A stretch of 64,000 nt of DNA from Actinernus sp. WN-2022 (GCA_030867875.1 JAOWCC010000260.1:1-64000), one strand, 5' to 3'. Shown: positions 44,583 to 57,480, counted from the stretch's first letter. The notes: a model not told the origin generated them from the letters alone. Translations and numbers: made by a program.

Positions 44583-45850
44583 ATTTGGACAAAGGCATTG
44601 AAAATTGGGGTTGAACCAAAATATGTATCTTCATCTGGCCAGTTTGCCGTTTGCAATTAGGAAACACGTTACCTGGAGTGTCCATCTGTAGTGTATAGGT
44701 GTCACAGCGTTTACTCGCTTCGTGCTATATATTTAGAATATTTTCCCGCGAACTGAATACTGCAACTTAACAGGAGAGGATAGGGGCATCTATGAAACGA
44801 ACATCTATTAAATTGCAACAACAACTCTTAACAACTTACCACAATTGCCATTTCATAGAATTATGCAGTTTTCTTTTCTGGTGGTTCACCAGCTGACTCT
44901 GGTGATATTTTCGATAACCAAAGTAGAAGTTAGGAGTAGTGTTTTCACCCTCTCCTGTTAAGTTGCTGTTTGTCTTCGCCAGACCGAGGCTCTTCGACGG
45001 TTGATCCTAACCGGAAATTCCCATGTCCAACTTCATTGGCTGTCAACCTCGAAGGCCTTGGAAATGGGCGACAAATTGTTCGATTTCTCCAGAATGTGGT
45101 ATCGCTGGATCTTAAAATTCGGGTTGGGATGAGGTCATTTATCATTCTATGTCCTACCTTAGTTTCGAGTTATTTGGAGTGAGCGAAGTGTGATTTTCGT
45201 GGCAAAGATTTCAGATTATGCATCGGATATTTATCGTTGTCTCCAGCCTTTTCCTTTTATTAGGAAGTGAGTGAAGGAGGATTCGAAAAAAACCCAGCGA
45301 AAACGAACCTAGAAGAGCTCAGAGGTATGAATAACCACAGCTGAAACATTGTAGGTGAAGTCGTGTATTTATTTCTCTAACATACATGTTTTGGAAGGAT
45401 TTATAATATGAACTATTCAAGCGACATCGGTAAGCGTATTAATACACAAATCACGAGATTGGGTTGCCTGTGGTGCATCATGACAATTACCTATGTCGAA
45501 AACGTTTGCTGTTTTATTATTTCCTCCAACATTTCGGCAAGCTGCCTTCTAACTATATATATTGACCCGAGTTCGGTTGTCAGTGCTAGCCTAGCTTGTT
45601 CATGTAACAGCATTCCAGTCAAAGCATTAGATAACCATGGCAAGGGAAGTATAACTGAGAATTTAATAATAGGTAATTTGTCTCTACCAGCATGCTTTTG
45701 TATAATAAGTGTGTCGGTGATGACATCACATTATTAGCATATTGGAAATATAAACCTTTACATCTCGTAGACGCAACACCAAAATCAAGAAATATTCTAC
45801 CGTTGGACTATTCACTTCATGTACAATCGATATCAAATATAACTAATTTG
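44583..45850. other. Intergenic region, no gene recognised
   Basis: 'ttaacaggagagga' (44768) and 'tctcctgttaagt' (44951) form an inverted pair flanking about 185 bp. 'gattgggttgcctgtggtgc' at 45458 is a further occurrence of a motif found at the ends of the 305-bp hairpin. No coding signal. Confidence 0.4.
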
Positions 45851-45853
45851 GGT

Positions 45854-46480
45854 TTATATGCACTTTATATAATTACTAATTGAAGTAAATAGTTTCCCAA
45901 GGCATGACAGGAGTGTTATACCCCGATAATTATCAGTGTTTGTCCGTTCACCTTTCTTATAAACTGGGATAATATATATATATCCATTGTTCCATTCTTG
46001 TGGATACTCTCCAGAGGCCCAAATATTATTAAATAGTAACAAAGTGGCTGTGTTAGTTTTCCTCCGCTTTAATACTTCGTTTAAAATGTTATCTTTCCCA
46101 CGTGATCGGTTATTTTTCAGTTTCTCGATTGCACTCTCTATTTTCAAAATCTAGTTGGCCTTGTCGTCTTTCCTTAAGGTTCTTCTATTTCTGTGTATTC
46201 CCAGGAGCCCATTACCAGGTATTCTTCAGTTTTTGTCGTTTAGTTTCTTAAAGTAGTCATGGAATTCCGTGCTTTCTATATGGCATTCTTGGTTATGTTT
46301 TGGATTTTTAAGATTAAATAATTTTCTTAGTTGTTTCCATGTGCTCTTTGTATCTTTACAAAGGCTATTCTATCCAGTCTGTTTCTTATGTATCATTGTT
46401 TCTTATTCCTACACAAGCGTTTAAATTGTGTTTTCTTGTCATCAGGTAGCTTAATAGTTCTCAACTGTTCGTCTTTTAAT
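45854..46480 (-). pseudogene. LINE reverse transcriptase N-terminal remnant
   Basis: The 97-codon minus frame reads 'IEKLKNNRSRGKDNILNEVL', 'LLLFNNIWASGEYPQEWNNG', 'PVYKKGERTNTDNYRGITLL' and 'SCLGKLFTSI', the conserved fingers region of non-LTR RTs. Upstream of it (46150-46480) frameshifted pieces of the inter-domain region (e.g. 'FHDYFKKLNDKN') can be read. The palm and thumb are missing. Confidence 0.8.
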
Positions 46481-46519
46481 ATAATAACAAGAGGCCCTGA
46501 GTGGCCTTAACTCGGGCCA

Positions 46520-48075
46520 TCTATAGCATGTACGTACTGCATGGAGTTCTAGCATAATTTTGTGTCAACATGGTTTGTGCTAGAGTAGCCAGAGAATAGG
46601 TTCTCTACTGATGCTCTTGTCTGTCAAATGTCAATGTGCAAATGCCCCACGTATTCCGGGGGGGTTAGGTTAGGGTATGCCTGGGGGGGTTGGAAATGAT
46701 AGAGCCATATTACACACACATATTCATACATGCTGTGCATGTACATTTCAGCCAGTTTCCTTCAATTCTGTAGTTTAATATTACTTTCTTTTCAATATTA
46801 TTGTTCCTTGAGGTCGTTAGAATTACAAAAAAGACTTGGTATGGGTGTTATTGATTGAAGTGCAATGGTTATTTGAGTGCAATGGATATTGAGTCACTCA
46901 AATTTGATGCATTGTAATTATATCAGGTGCAGTATGACTGAGAAATCAAGCAATTTAGAACAACAAATTCCACACAATGTTGCTATTCATTGTGAATAGT
47001 TAGGTAATGTCATTCTACATGTGAAATAAAGTCATCTATTTGTAATTCTCAATTATTAACAAACCAGTGGAGACGGCCGACATTCAGGCTAAATTCTCAA
47101 TATAATATTTTCGATTGAGGTCGTAAACTACAGACCACCATTTTCTAGTATTAGTGAACTGCCACTGTGCTAGTGCTCATTTTCTACATCTTGAAGGAGA
47201 CTGAAACTTATGGCAGGCCACAAATAAACATGCAATGTCCACTCTTTTAATATCATTGGGGTCGCAGCGAGATTAATTTTCATTCCCAAATAATTCGTAA
47301 AAGTACTCAAACTCCTGATCATGACCGAGTGAAAGTGACGATGCTGACGCCAAGAACTGAGGAACAACAACAACAATTACATTTATTTTCTCATAAGATG
47401 GAAATGTTTACGAGTAATAAGGCATAATACGAAATAGAATGATGAGAAGGTAGGTCCTTAAGGTAACCTTAGGGTTATCTTAAGCCAGGACTACTTCAGA
47501 TGGAAAACACTGAAACAAGATCTAGCTAGCTTGCATGGATATATAATGGTACCAAGAAAGGGGAAGGGAAAGAAAGAGTGCCACTTGCATGTAAGTATAC
47601 TCTCAGTTCTGGACCAAATTTAGTTATGTTATGTTATAAACTTGCAATAATGATAAATACACTACTCTATACATAATATCATTATGTAAGTTCTAAAAAA
47701 AAAACATTAAATACACTGTAGAATGCCTAAACCAAGAGATAATAATCAAATACAAAGAGGTACAGGCCAGATGTAAATAGACCCGGGAAATAGAACAAAA
47801 TAAAACCAGTGTCAATAATTAACACGCCACATAAATATATATGCGATTTCCACATCGGAGTCATTTATCGTTCGTTTGAAAAAATCTTCATTTCGGATTA
47901 CTTACTCAGTTTATACTCACTCACTGCATGCTGGATTTTCGTTCCCGAATTTATAGACATTTAAATACATGTGCATGGGGGGCGAAACGACTGTAAATAA
48001 TTCTTTTAAAAGGCCCCTGTCAGTCAGAGAACTGAGAAATCGGGTCATTTCTACTACACTTTCGAGAGGTTAATA
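46520..48075. other. Non-coding region inside the candidate Helitron-like element
   Basis: Low-coding DNA with 'ggttaggttagggtatgcc' (46662) and AT-rich stretches. The ORF at 47170-47376 (minus) is unrecognised. No Rep or helicase ORF is seen. Confidence 0.4.
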
Positions 48076-48079
48076 ACAA

Positions 48080-49860
48080 CAAGAGCCCATCTGGGCTTTC
48101 ACTCGGGCCACATGAGATTGAAGATGAAATACACTTTCATTTGAAATCCTCTTAGTAATAACCAAAGGGAAGAATTATTAGCAGTCTTTAGGAGTTGCCG
48201 GTAGCGCGGTGACTTTCATTCTCTGCTCCCCTAGTATATATATACATGTATGTAATTTAATATTTTTGTTTTCTCGTATGTAAATTAAAGTAGTTGATCT
48301 TTTATTGAAAACACTACTTATTCATGTGTGTATGTATGTTCAGACTACTATCGTGCAGCTAGCTAGAGTCTTGAGATATCTGTCAGCAACTCGCAGCTAG
48401 TTAATAAATTAGTACTGTTCAGACCTAGTAACTTAGTAGGTTTTACTTTTTGTTTTTCCGTTCCAGTCGTAAACAGTCCGAGTTTGACCAAAGTGAAACG
48501 ATCGAGCTGCTCGCGTCCGTAGATATATATTTCTTCGTTTGCACTTTTGACATGATATAATTCTTCAAATGGCACCATTGTTTTATTTCTTATGTTTAAT
48601 AATACAGTTCTCAGCTGTAAATAAAATAGAACATTCTATGGAAGATTTCTTGTCCTAAAGTTTGGAAACGTAACACATGCATTTGACGCTAGAAAGTTCA
48701 GTACTCGCAAGGTCAATTTACTAGTGGCAGTTTACTAGTTTGCACTATCGGCTGTTATGGAATGGAAACATACTTTCACAGCTTAATATGTATGTCGATT
48801 GGTCAGAAGGATATCTTGTTTAAATGCTACGGTCCTTTCGGCATCAGGAAATTTTTAAACGGGAGTTTTCGTACAGTATTTCAAGCTATGCTGTAGTGCG
48901 AGTTCAGTTACGCCACAAATGTCGGTGAAACTAATACCGTGTTCATTATTATCGGTTTTCTCTATGGGTTCTCATGTATTCAATAATTACTTCTGGAGCT
49001 TCATATTTATGTCGATTGGTCACAATGATTTCCTCTTTCAGTTTTTCCCTTTAGTTTGGACATTAGGGATATATCCTTGGAGATTTCGTACAGTTTAGCG
49101 ACCGTTGTGTCGAAAGTAGAAACGTTCGTTTGTCATGAAAGTGCGTAAACAAACTGTCACAAGCGGTTTCATAGCAGCTCGATGTTTGACTCCCATATAG
49201 TCGATGATACTCCCGTATATAGCTTCATATGTACGTCGATTTCTCACAAGGATTTCCTCTTTCAGTTTTCCTCTCTCTTTGCTGGCAGTTCATGCTTCTT
49301 GTTCGGGTAGTTGCCCCACTGAGCCGTAACCACAAAACGAGCACAGCATTTCAGTTGGCATACACTGCGTACATCTGCTTAACTGATTAGATTTGTAAAA
49401 ATCTTAGCGGATCATGTAAATATTCCGCTTGGCTCAAATATGAGGGTTTCTGCCGTCAAAGTTCATTTTTTGTTTCAGTTTTCCCCATATTAGCAGACTT
49501 GTATAATGTCTCGAGCTCTCCGAATCCAGTAGAAAGACTCTGGTTATTCTGTCGTAAAACATGGACCTGACCCAAATTCAGGTTGTATTGCATCATTGCC
49601 CACGATGGAATAGATTTCTGACAATGACTATTTGAAATTGATATCTCCTTGTCTCGCCTAGTAGTCTGAGCTTTGAATTTTCTTATCTGAGCGCGCCTGA
49701 GGAAATCTAACCTTTGTTTGCGTGACCAGCACAGTGCAATCTGATTGGTTCGAATTTGACCTTTAACGCATGCGCAGAAGCCGTCTGACATGAAATAAAA
49801 AAATAAATAATAATAACCACTTGCATTTTCAGACTCGGCGCTGCCACAGGCAGCCCGAGT
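48080..49860. mobile_element. Helitron-like non-autonomous element, copy 1 (1.8 kb)
   Basis: It begins 'caagagcccatctgggcttt' and ends with a hairpin actcggc-gctgcc-aca-ggcagc-ccgagt (49833-49860). Ends and sub-terminal sequence (cctcttagtaat, 'gccggtagcgcggtgacttt', 'ttctctgctcccctagtata', 'aacgcatgcgcagaa') match 61881-63089. There is no terminal inverted repeat in the classical sense and no target duplication; the flanks are A on both sides. The interior of the two copies differs. No Rep/helicase coding is seen. Confidence 0.6.
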
Positions 49861-50460
49861 AATAATAAGCAATTGATATAGCACCATTTCCACTAAATGA
49901 CCAATGGCGCTTACATCACTAATTCAAAATAACTTTATCTACGATAATTAATATTTATATATATAAAACACTTTAGGATAAAAGGTTAAAAGCTAGTTTA
50001 AAAAGATATAAAAAACAATTTAGGATAAAAGGTTAAAAGCTTGTTAAAAAAGATAAGTTTTAACTCGACTCTTAAAAATGTTAATTAACTTAGCATCCCT
50101 AATGTCTTGTGGTAATGAGTTCCATAAGGTAGGAGCAGAAACTGAGAAGGACCTTGCACCGTATGTCTTGAGGTTGTGTTTTAGAACTTTAAGTAGATTC
50201 TTACATGATGAACGTAAAGAACGAGATGGTACATAGGGATTTAGAAGTTCAGTAATATATAACGGAGCAGTATTGTTAAGAGCCTTAAATGTAAGTAATA
50301 ATATCTTAAAAATTATTCTTTGCTCTACTGGTAGCCAATGTAGTTCTCGTAAAATAGGAGTAATATGATGAAATTTACGCGAGCAAGTGAGAAGACGAGC
50401 TGCTGAATTCTGCACGTACTAAAGCCTCTGTATCAAGTATTTAGGCAGACCATATAATAG
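49861..50460 (-). pseudogene. L2/CR1-like LINE 3' end
   Basis: The minus frame 50044-50415 reads 'VQNSAARLLTCSRKFHHITP', 'LHWLPVEQRIIFKILLLTFK' and 'GARSFSVSAPTLWNSLP', the classic C-terminal LINE ORF2 tail. It is preceded (50416-50450) by 'LLYGLPKYL' with one stop. The 3' UTR with 'aagcgccattggtcatttag' ends in an ATT-rich tail at 49861. A 50-bp direct repeat (ttaggataaaaggttaaaag) is at 49974 and 50021. Confidence 0.88.
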
Positions 50461-50698
50461 AGGGTGGAGGAACAGAACAGGGAGGAGGGAGAATTGGCAA
50501 AAAAAAAACAGGGAAGAGGGTGAAATGTCCATAAAAACTAGGGAGGAGGAAGAATTTAGCATACAGGGAGGGGGGAGAAAATGGGATCTACATACATGCT
50601 CTAGAGAGAAATTTTAAAACTCGCTAGGGAGGAGGGAGAAATGTCGGGGAAAAAATAGGGAGGAGTGAGATTTCACTACCCGTTCCTCTCCACTCATT
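50461..50698. repeat. Purine-rich minisatellite (agggaggagggagaa)
   Basis: Six or so imperfect units of 'agggaggagggagaa..' separated by 15-45 nt, for example at 50479, 50541, 50570, 50626 and 50656. The strong purine/pyrimidine strand bias could favour triplex or G-quadruplex structure. Confidence 0.75.
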
Positions 50699-50729
50699 AC
50701 TCCGGCGCTGCTATGGCAGCAGCCGGAGT

Positions 50730-52880
50730 CTTAAAATGCAGTCTGTGTCATTTTTTAAAAATTATTTTTAATGTTCAGTCCAGTAAAATTTTTGATCAGT
50801 TCTGACCTCTGCCGCTGACAATGTGGGTCGGAGACGCTGTGATCGAGCGATAAAGAGGAGGCATGCGCATTAGTTGAAAGATAAATGTTCGCTAGAGAGC
50901 TTTAGAGGGTTCAAGGCTACCGTCACGTCATGAAGTACTTAATTTGCTGCAATCGTCTCTCTAACCGAGTTATTAAGTAATGGTCCGCGTAAGAACTATA
51001 GTAAAAACAATAGAGCCGCGGCATTGAGCATATCCTCACGGTCGATATTGCGTGAATATGACTTAAGTGCTGTATGAGATATCTACAGTCCAAACTACAC
51101 CCAGAAAATAAAGTAGTTTTTATGCTATGGGCTATTTTTACTGAGAAAACTCAAAGAAACCACCATCCAGCCAATCGGAAAGGGAGAAAACAAAAGATCT
51201 TTCAATCGCAAATTTGACAACTTTCCCCACGGTCGATATTCTTCGAAATTAAACCATAGTCATTTTGATCAAAAATAAAATGAAACCTCAAAAAATATCA
51301 TATAAAAATGTATTATTTCGATGGTTTTCTATTGAATTTATGAGTATCGACCAATGAAATTACGAGTGAGAAGAATAGAAAATTAGCACCTTTTTACATT
51401 CCTTGCCGTTCAGTGCTATCATTCTTAGCCGGACCACTACTTAATATGGATGAAGTATTGTTGACTCAGGCGAAACTACGGCGCCTTCTAGTCTATGACC
51501 GTATGAGTCATTGATAAAAAACTGAAAACATAGCTATCAAAATACAATCCGGGATCAGATCTTCTAGTCAGCCGGCAGATAAGAGGTCAAGCAATTAGAC
51601 TAAATCAATTAACGTAAATGACAAGAGATCAATTTCGTCTGATATGACCAAGCGTTCAACGAAGACACTGGGTTTATAGGGCTCATGCTTCACGAAAAAC
51701 CTATTTTGCTTTCGTCTGTGCAAACGGTTACCGTTAAATTGTACAACGCTCTCGCTCTAAGGCATTCAATTAGAAAAGCATCTATATTTGTTGTCACATG
51801 ACTGTTGCAATGGAGATTCAGGTTGTTCAAAGCGGGACAAATTCTGGCGAGTTTCACGTAAATATCCTGAAGAACTGAACCGGAGACCGTTTTAGGAAAT
51901 TGACTCGATCTTGAAAAATCCATTTTGCATTCGTCTGTGCAAATGGTTACTCGAGAAGAGACGGGAACTGCTTGATAATCAGAGCTCACAAGGAGAGAGC
52001 ACTACATAGCCGCCATTTGGAAGATAAATTATGGATTTGATCTTGTCGATGCTAGACGTTTAAATACCCCATTCCACCGGAGAAAAATACGAAACGGGAA
52101 GCTAGTGATTCTACTGAATAGACGACGTTTACACTGGGGGCAAAGCGAATCAGTTGACACACTGACTGGAAATTTCCGAAGAAAGTTCCGTCGCAATCCA
52201 CCACGGTTTGTTTGTTGTGAGATTTTCGAGATATGTTTGAGAATTTTGGCTATTTAATGATTTGAATAACTCACGAGCTTCGATTCATTCAACGATGGTT
52301 AAAATTACTACACAACGCTCTCGCTCGAAGGTATTCCGATTATAATTCAATTGTTTGTTGTCAATGTTGTAATGGATTATTTTTGGCGAGTTTCAATTCA
52401 GTATTAAACCGGATATCAAATTTATGGTGTTGTGCCGTAAACTAACCAAATTTCCTCATCTGTTCTCCTTCCAGGGACACAAAATTATTTGAAAATACAA
52501 GAGTGCTTGTAGTCAGAGCGTATTAAAGGAGTGAATGTAAGCGGGAACGAACAACCGAAGCAAACACTCGCTCGATTGAAAGTCGTTTCAGAGATTTCGT
52601 AAATTATGTTCCAGACAAGATATTTACTCTTGTGGGCCTCTCCACACTTTCTCCACTGTGCTTTCCTTTTCTGTAAAACCTTTCTGCGGCGACATTTCAT
52701 TGTTCCTTATTAAACAGCCCTCGTTTACAACGATCATTTATTATAGTGAAAGCAATTTTAAAAGTTTGGTTGGTTGTTTCGCGCGGACGTAGATTGGAAC
52801 GAGACATATCCAAAAGGTCAAGACATGCGGACGGACCGGAAATGAGCTTTGTTACAACGCTCTTTGGCGTTTCCCTAGAA
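50730..52880. other. Intergenic region with diverged direct repeats
   Basis: 'tttgc.ttcgtctgtgcaaa.ggttac' occurs at 51707 and 51925. 'acaacgctctcgctc.aagg.attc' occurs at 51743 and 52313. 'ttggcgagtttca' occurs at 51843 and 52382. This indicates two or three diverged copies of a repeat of about 300-500 bp. No gene recognised. Confidence 0.45.
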
Positions 52881-54980
52881 TAACACAGGTAGCCCGAAAA
52901 TACATAGAGTACAGTACCGCACTGATAACAATAAGACAACACAGGTAGCCCGGGAATACAAAGTCGGAACGCAAACTGATAACACAGGTAACCCGGAACA
53001 ACTAAGCCGATAACATATATTTTTATTATTATGATTTTGTGTTAATTAAATCCATTTATCTATTTTATATGTTATATAATATGTATTTTCACTGTACGTG
53101 TACGATGTGTTAATATATTTATATATTAATTATACTTGATTCCAATAATTTTAATTAAGTCTTTCTTTTCTTTTATATTCACTTTGTAACTCTGTAATCA
53201 TAAGTCTACCTACTGTTTTTGTTCTATCACATTTCGTACAAATCAGGCTTTATTGTTCTTAAGTTCTATACATGAATGTAACCAAATCTACTTGCTATCC
53301 AACCATTTATGGCAGTCAGCTCGAAAGCTTGTACTCCTTTGACTGCCGTACACATATTACTTGTTCGACTTTTATTTTTCTTGTAAACTATTCTACTATA
53401 ACTTGCTTAATTTGTCACTTGTAATTCTTTGTTAAACAGTGTAAAATAAAAACTGAATTGAATTGTAAAACATAAATGGATACTCTCAGAATGTTTTGGT
53501 TGTAAAACAAATCCTACCAGCAGACATTAGATGTGTGCGTACTACCCAATAGCGATGTCACGTGCGTGGGTACTTCTGCGAACAAATATTTTTATTGACC
53601 ACAATCCGACAAATTGAGTATCAGACTAATCAAAAACATTCCTCGCATGCAACAATTCATGGGCGCACGCGGGGTTACAGGTAGTAACACAATCGGCTGC
53701 TTTTGCAGCTTCACGCGGCATTTACACAGGTAACCCGAAACAAGTAAGACGATAACATAATTGTTTTGAATTGTAAATGTTGGTTAATTAAACGATGACG
53801 CGCTAGCTGGTGTACTCGTGTTCACTCGTGTGGAGTTCTAGATCAGATCCTCATAGACCCATTCGAAAAATGGCGTCCAATTTAATTAACTATTGTTTAG
53901 TACTGACTAGCCTCGCTTACACGGTCAAAAGTATTTGTGTGTACTGACTAGCCTCGTGTTCACGTTACCAGGACAATAGCTTTTTAAATTGGACGCCATT
54001 TTTCGAATGGGTCTATAGTATTTGGATGCAATGTGGTTTGGGCTGGGTACCTCACTGATAACACAGGTAACTCGAAACAACTAAGATGATACAATTTCTA
54101 TTTCATTTTATTATGTTTAATAAAAACAAAATTAAGTTATAAATTGCTAGTGCAGTCGTGTTCTGACTCGGAGTTTTATATCAGATCATCAGCATTTGGA
54201 ACGTAGTATTTTGGGGATATCTGTGCCGTTATCTTAAGAGTATCCTGGCTTACTTGACCTCGCTCGTGTTCACTTATTTTCGTCTTCTGTTCACTCGTAT
54301 TCACTCGTGTTCTACTTGTGTTCACTGGTGTTCTAACTCGTATGGAGTTTTAGATCAGATCAACTGTGCGTGTGTACTTTCGCATCTTATTGTGTGTTCG
54401 TAAAGTGCCAAACGCGCAGGTGTATGATATCGTCCGTGTTACACTTTTCCAATATCGTGTTCTACTTCTGTTCACTCGTTTAAATTGTGAATGTCCGTTA
54501 ATTAAATTATGAAGCGCTAGTGTACTCGTGTTCACTCGTGTAGAGTTCTAGATCAGATCCTCATAGTGTTTGGATGGAATTGTTTTTGGGGCTGTGTATA
54601 CCGCACTGATAACACAGGTAACCCGAAACAACTAAAATAATAACACAATTTTTATTATTCATTTTTTTATAATAATAATTTGTGAATTTATTTATGAATC
54701 GCTAGTCCACTCGTGTTATGACTCATGTGGAGTTTTAGATCAGTTCGTTAGCATTTGTATCCTAGTATTTTTCGGCTATCTGTGAGAGTATCAAGAGTAT
54801 TCTGGTTTACTTGACCTCGCTCGTGCTCACTCATGTTCTATACTTGTGTTCACTCGTGTTGTAACTCATGTGAAGTTATCACATCAATTGTCAGTGCGTA
54901 CTTTCGCATCTGATTGTGCGATCTTACTGTGCCAAATACGCAGGTTTATGAACACATCCGCGTTGCAAAAGATACGCCGG
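52881..54980. repeat. Degenerate direct-repeat domain ('acacaggtaacccgaaacaa')
   Basis: The motif 'acacaggtaacccgaaacaactaag.cgataacat' recurs at 52883, 52939, 52983, 53726, 54061 and 54614. Between these, 'gcgctagt...actcgtgtt' and 'gttctagatcagatcctcat' repeat (53800-53860, 54170-54190, 54350, 54512-54570, 54700-54745, 54870), giving a unit of roughly 330-550 bp. 53455 ends in 'aaaactgaattgaattg', like a LINE tail. No coding frame. Confidence 0.65.
53854..54015. mobile_element. MITE (162 bp) with ~30-bp perfect TIRs
   Basis: 'tagacccattcgaaaaatgg'... at 53854 is exactly complementary to ...'ccatttttcgaatgggtcta' ending 54015. TA at both ends suggests a TA target. The sister unit of the surrounding repeat (54545-54570, 'gatcctcatagtgtttgga') lacks it. 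The interior has two copies of 'gtactgactagcctcg'. Confidence 0.88.
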
Positions 54981-55300
54981 AGTTCAAGCTGCGTGCAGCT
55001 TCTTGTTAATAAAGAATTACAGTAATCTAATTTAGAGGTGATAAAAGCGTGAATAAGTATTTGACTGGTTTCAAAAGATAAAAAACCTTCTTACACGTGC
55101 AATGTTCCTAATATGGTAAAATGCTGATTTACAAACAGCATCCACTTGATATTCCATCGAAAGAGTGTGGTCGAACACGACTCCAATGTTCCAATGACGG
55201 TTCGATGATCTCGGCGCCAACACGGATACTTTCGATAGGGGGTTGTGGACGATGACGAGCTCTCAATACCAGTAACTCAGACTTGTCGTTATTGTGCTGC
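54975..55300 (-). pseudogene. L2/CR1-like LINE fragment (post-RT region)
   Basis: Minus-strand translation gives 'NNDKSELLVLRARHRPQPPI', 'SIRVGAEII', and after frame changes 'HIRNI'-like and 'ITVILY' pieces. These correspond to the segment just after the RT catalytic core and before the tail annotated at 49861-50460. Heavily decayed. Confidence 0.65.
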
Positions 55301-55739
55301 CTTGCATAACTTCACACTTAGTTCTGGATCAAAACAACCATCACCCACTAACGGTGCTGACAATTGTAGAAAGGCAGACTTGTCGGGCCGCGGTTTCTAA
55401 GCGCTCTGAAGAGAGCTCCCGATCAACACACTGCACAGCTTGTTGTAAACTCATATTGAACTGTAATGTGAATGTTCATTGATCATGAAGTCGAACTAAT
55501 AGATTCTACTGAGAGTCCTGGCCGGGTTTATTCCACGCTAGAAGTGTCAGCATGACAACAGAGTTGTTTGTGATTGGTCAGGTTGAAAAAGGACTCAATA
55601 GAGCTGTTAATCTTAACTCACAGGACCATGAATCCCGGGGAACTTTTCTAAACCAGTTAAATATTGAGACTGTTCGCTTAACGGTGCTATATGTTTTTTT
55701 TTAAGTAAAAATAAATAAAAAACAAATAAAATAACGTAA

Positions 55740-56150
55740 AGGTATTCATTTATATAGCGCAACTTCTATATGAATATATTCAAATGCGCTTCACAAGGTT
55801 ATTTCAGTGATACGGACTGGTATTGTGGCGCAATGTGCTGCCGTGCGGTTTACAATCATAAGTGATTGTTAGTAACATCAGAATGCCACTTTCTCGAAAT
55901 AGTGCAACAGGTTCTCATTTTCACGTCCCCCTCGTATTGTAACCCATTTTGAAGATGTTGCGCGCGCATCTAGAACAATGGCAATCTGTTTTAAATAACA
56001 AAAGGCTGGTGAACCAGAACGAGTCTTAGCAGCTCGCGTCTATTGTTCTACTGATGCGTGCGCAACATCGTCGAAATGGCCTTTCGGCGTTTTATTTCTT
56101 CGACACTGGTACCCAGGAAAACGGAGGCCTTAACTTGCTTGCAGACAGTC
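55740..56150. repeat. LINE 3'-UTR-like segment and a hairpin
   Basis: 'attcatttatatagcgcaac' with 'aaatgcgcttcacaagg' (55745-55800) resembles the 3' UTR of L2-type LINEs on the minus strand. 55943-56079 is an inverted repeat: 'gatgttgcgcgcgcatctag' + 'aacaat' faces 'attgttctactgatgcgtgc' + 'gcaacatc'. No coding signal. Confidence 0.6.
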
Positions 56151-56499
56151 CTATATTTTTTGGTCTGAAATAGGGTCATGGTTTTGAGACACGTGCCCCA
56201 TACTCCCACCCAAAACTCCGGGGAGTACCCCTAATCCACCCCTCTCCCCCCGGTTTGGGCTCCCTGAAGAAAATAACCTACCTGATTCTCCCTTAGCTGA
56301 GCATTTCAACGGTGACAACCATTCCTTGACCGACGCAGAGACCCGAGGCATAAAGCTTTACAGAGGTGCGAACAAGTACAGGAAGCAACAAGAAATGCGG
56401 TTCATCTTCAAGCCGCGTGGCCTGCCATTACTTTTGAGGTGCGGCGTTGCTTGCTATTCACACGCACGTGCAGCGTCTTTCAAACTCTGGTGTCGTATT

Positions 56500-57480
56500 T
56501 AACAACGACCATTCCACTGATGAAGGGCTATGTCCGAATCGTCTGGACATTAGTCTATAATTTTTGGTAATTTTAATACATTTATATATTTATTTGTTTC
56601 CTGTGCCGTTACTTTGATTGGCGGCGAGGATGTGAAGTCGTAACGTGCTGCTGGAGCAATGAGCAAACCAGCCAACAGGTCACGTGAAACTGGTCACGTT
56701 AAACTGGTGATCTGTATGAATAAATCTTCTACTGAAACGTGGTGGGAGACAGGAAGGTCACGGAGTTGTTTGTTGGCTGGCACACGTCTCGATACCAACA
56801 CTTGGTCGCTTTGCTGTGAAGTTAAGGTAAGGATCTTTGCAGGTTTGTAGGTACCGCTCCACTCACTGGAGAAACTGGACCTCTTCCATGGGATGGTAGT
56901 TTGTTGGAAAATAGTTGGAAGTTGGAATTTCCTGTCATGGTTTTGTACGCTTACAACGGATGGAAATATGATGGAAATACCATGAACAGTGTGTTGAACA
57001 CACATCGAAGAGGTCCACTTTATCCAGTGTGTCAAAATTAACACAGTAACGTTCAATATCGGAGAGGGTGTCAATCACACGTTGAAGTTACTATTTCGTT
57101 GAACCAACCAGTGCAGCGATCAGACAGCCTTAATTACATTTAGGCATATTATAAACTGATTCGTGCATGACCGGAAGTGAATTGGCATAACTTTTCTAGT
57201 TCGACATCAACATTTGGCTTTGATCGTTTTGCTGTTAAGATAAGGTAAGGATCTTTGCAGTTTTCTACAAGAATGTCGGTGGCCTAAGGTACAAACCGTT
57301 TCGGGTCTTGCAAACGAGCACTAACTGAGCACGCAATGGACTGGTCTACCTATTAGTTTTGCGTTATCTTCGTTGCCATTTTCAAATACTGCAAGGCTCT
57401 AAAATAATATTTTCTGTGTTTTTTTCGTCAAGTACCACACTTTATTTGGCTTGAGATCTAGAGAGATCAGTATCATGATA
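56500..57480. repeat. Dispersed repeat family, copy C (uninterrupted)
   Basis: It carries in one piece the sequence that is split in copies A and B, so it serves as the empty-site reference for the hairpin (28891-29195), the 9-bp-duplication transposon (29290-30242) and the 1.3-kb TIR element (868-2181). The ORFs at 56659-56850 and 56694-57074 overlap on opposite strands and are not conserved in copies A or B. Confidence 0.75.

Larger units (their letters stand above)
46488..50729. mobile_element. Candidate Helitron-like element carrying nested insertions
   Basis: The 5' end 'caagaggccctgagtggcct' with 'actcgggcc' resembles the start of the elements at 48080 and 61881. A terminal hairpin 'actccggcgctgctatgg' / 'cagcagccggagt' at 50699-50729 has the same layout as their 3' hairpin. 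If these are the two ends, the element now contains the 48080-49860 copy and a LINE 3' end. The pairing of ends is inference. Confidence 0.4.

Noticed and set aside
56659..57074. Overlapping ORFs of 63 and 126 codons in dispersed repeat copy C
   Set aside because: The frames are not conserved in copies A and B, so coding is unlikely.
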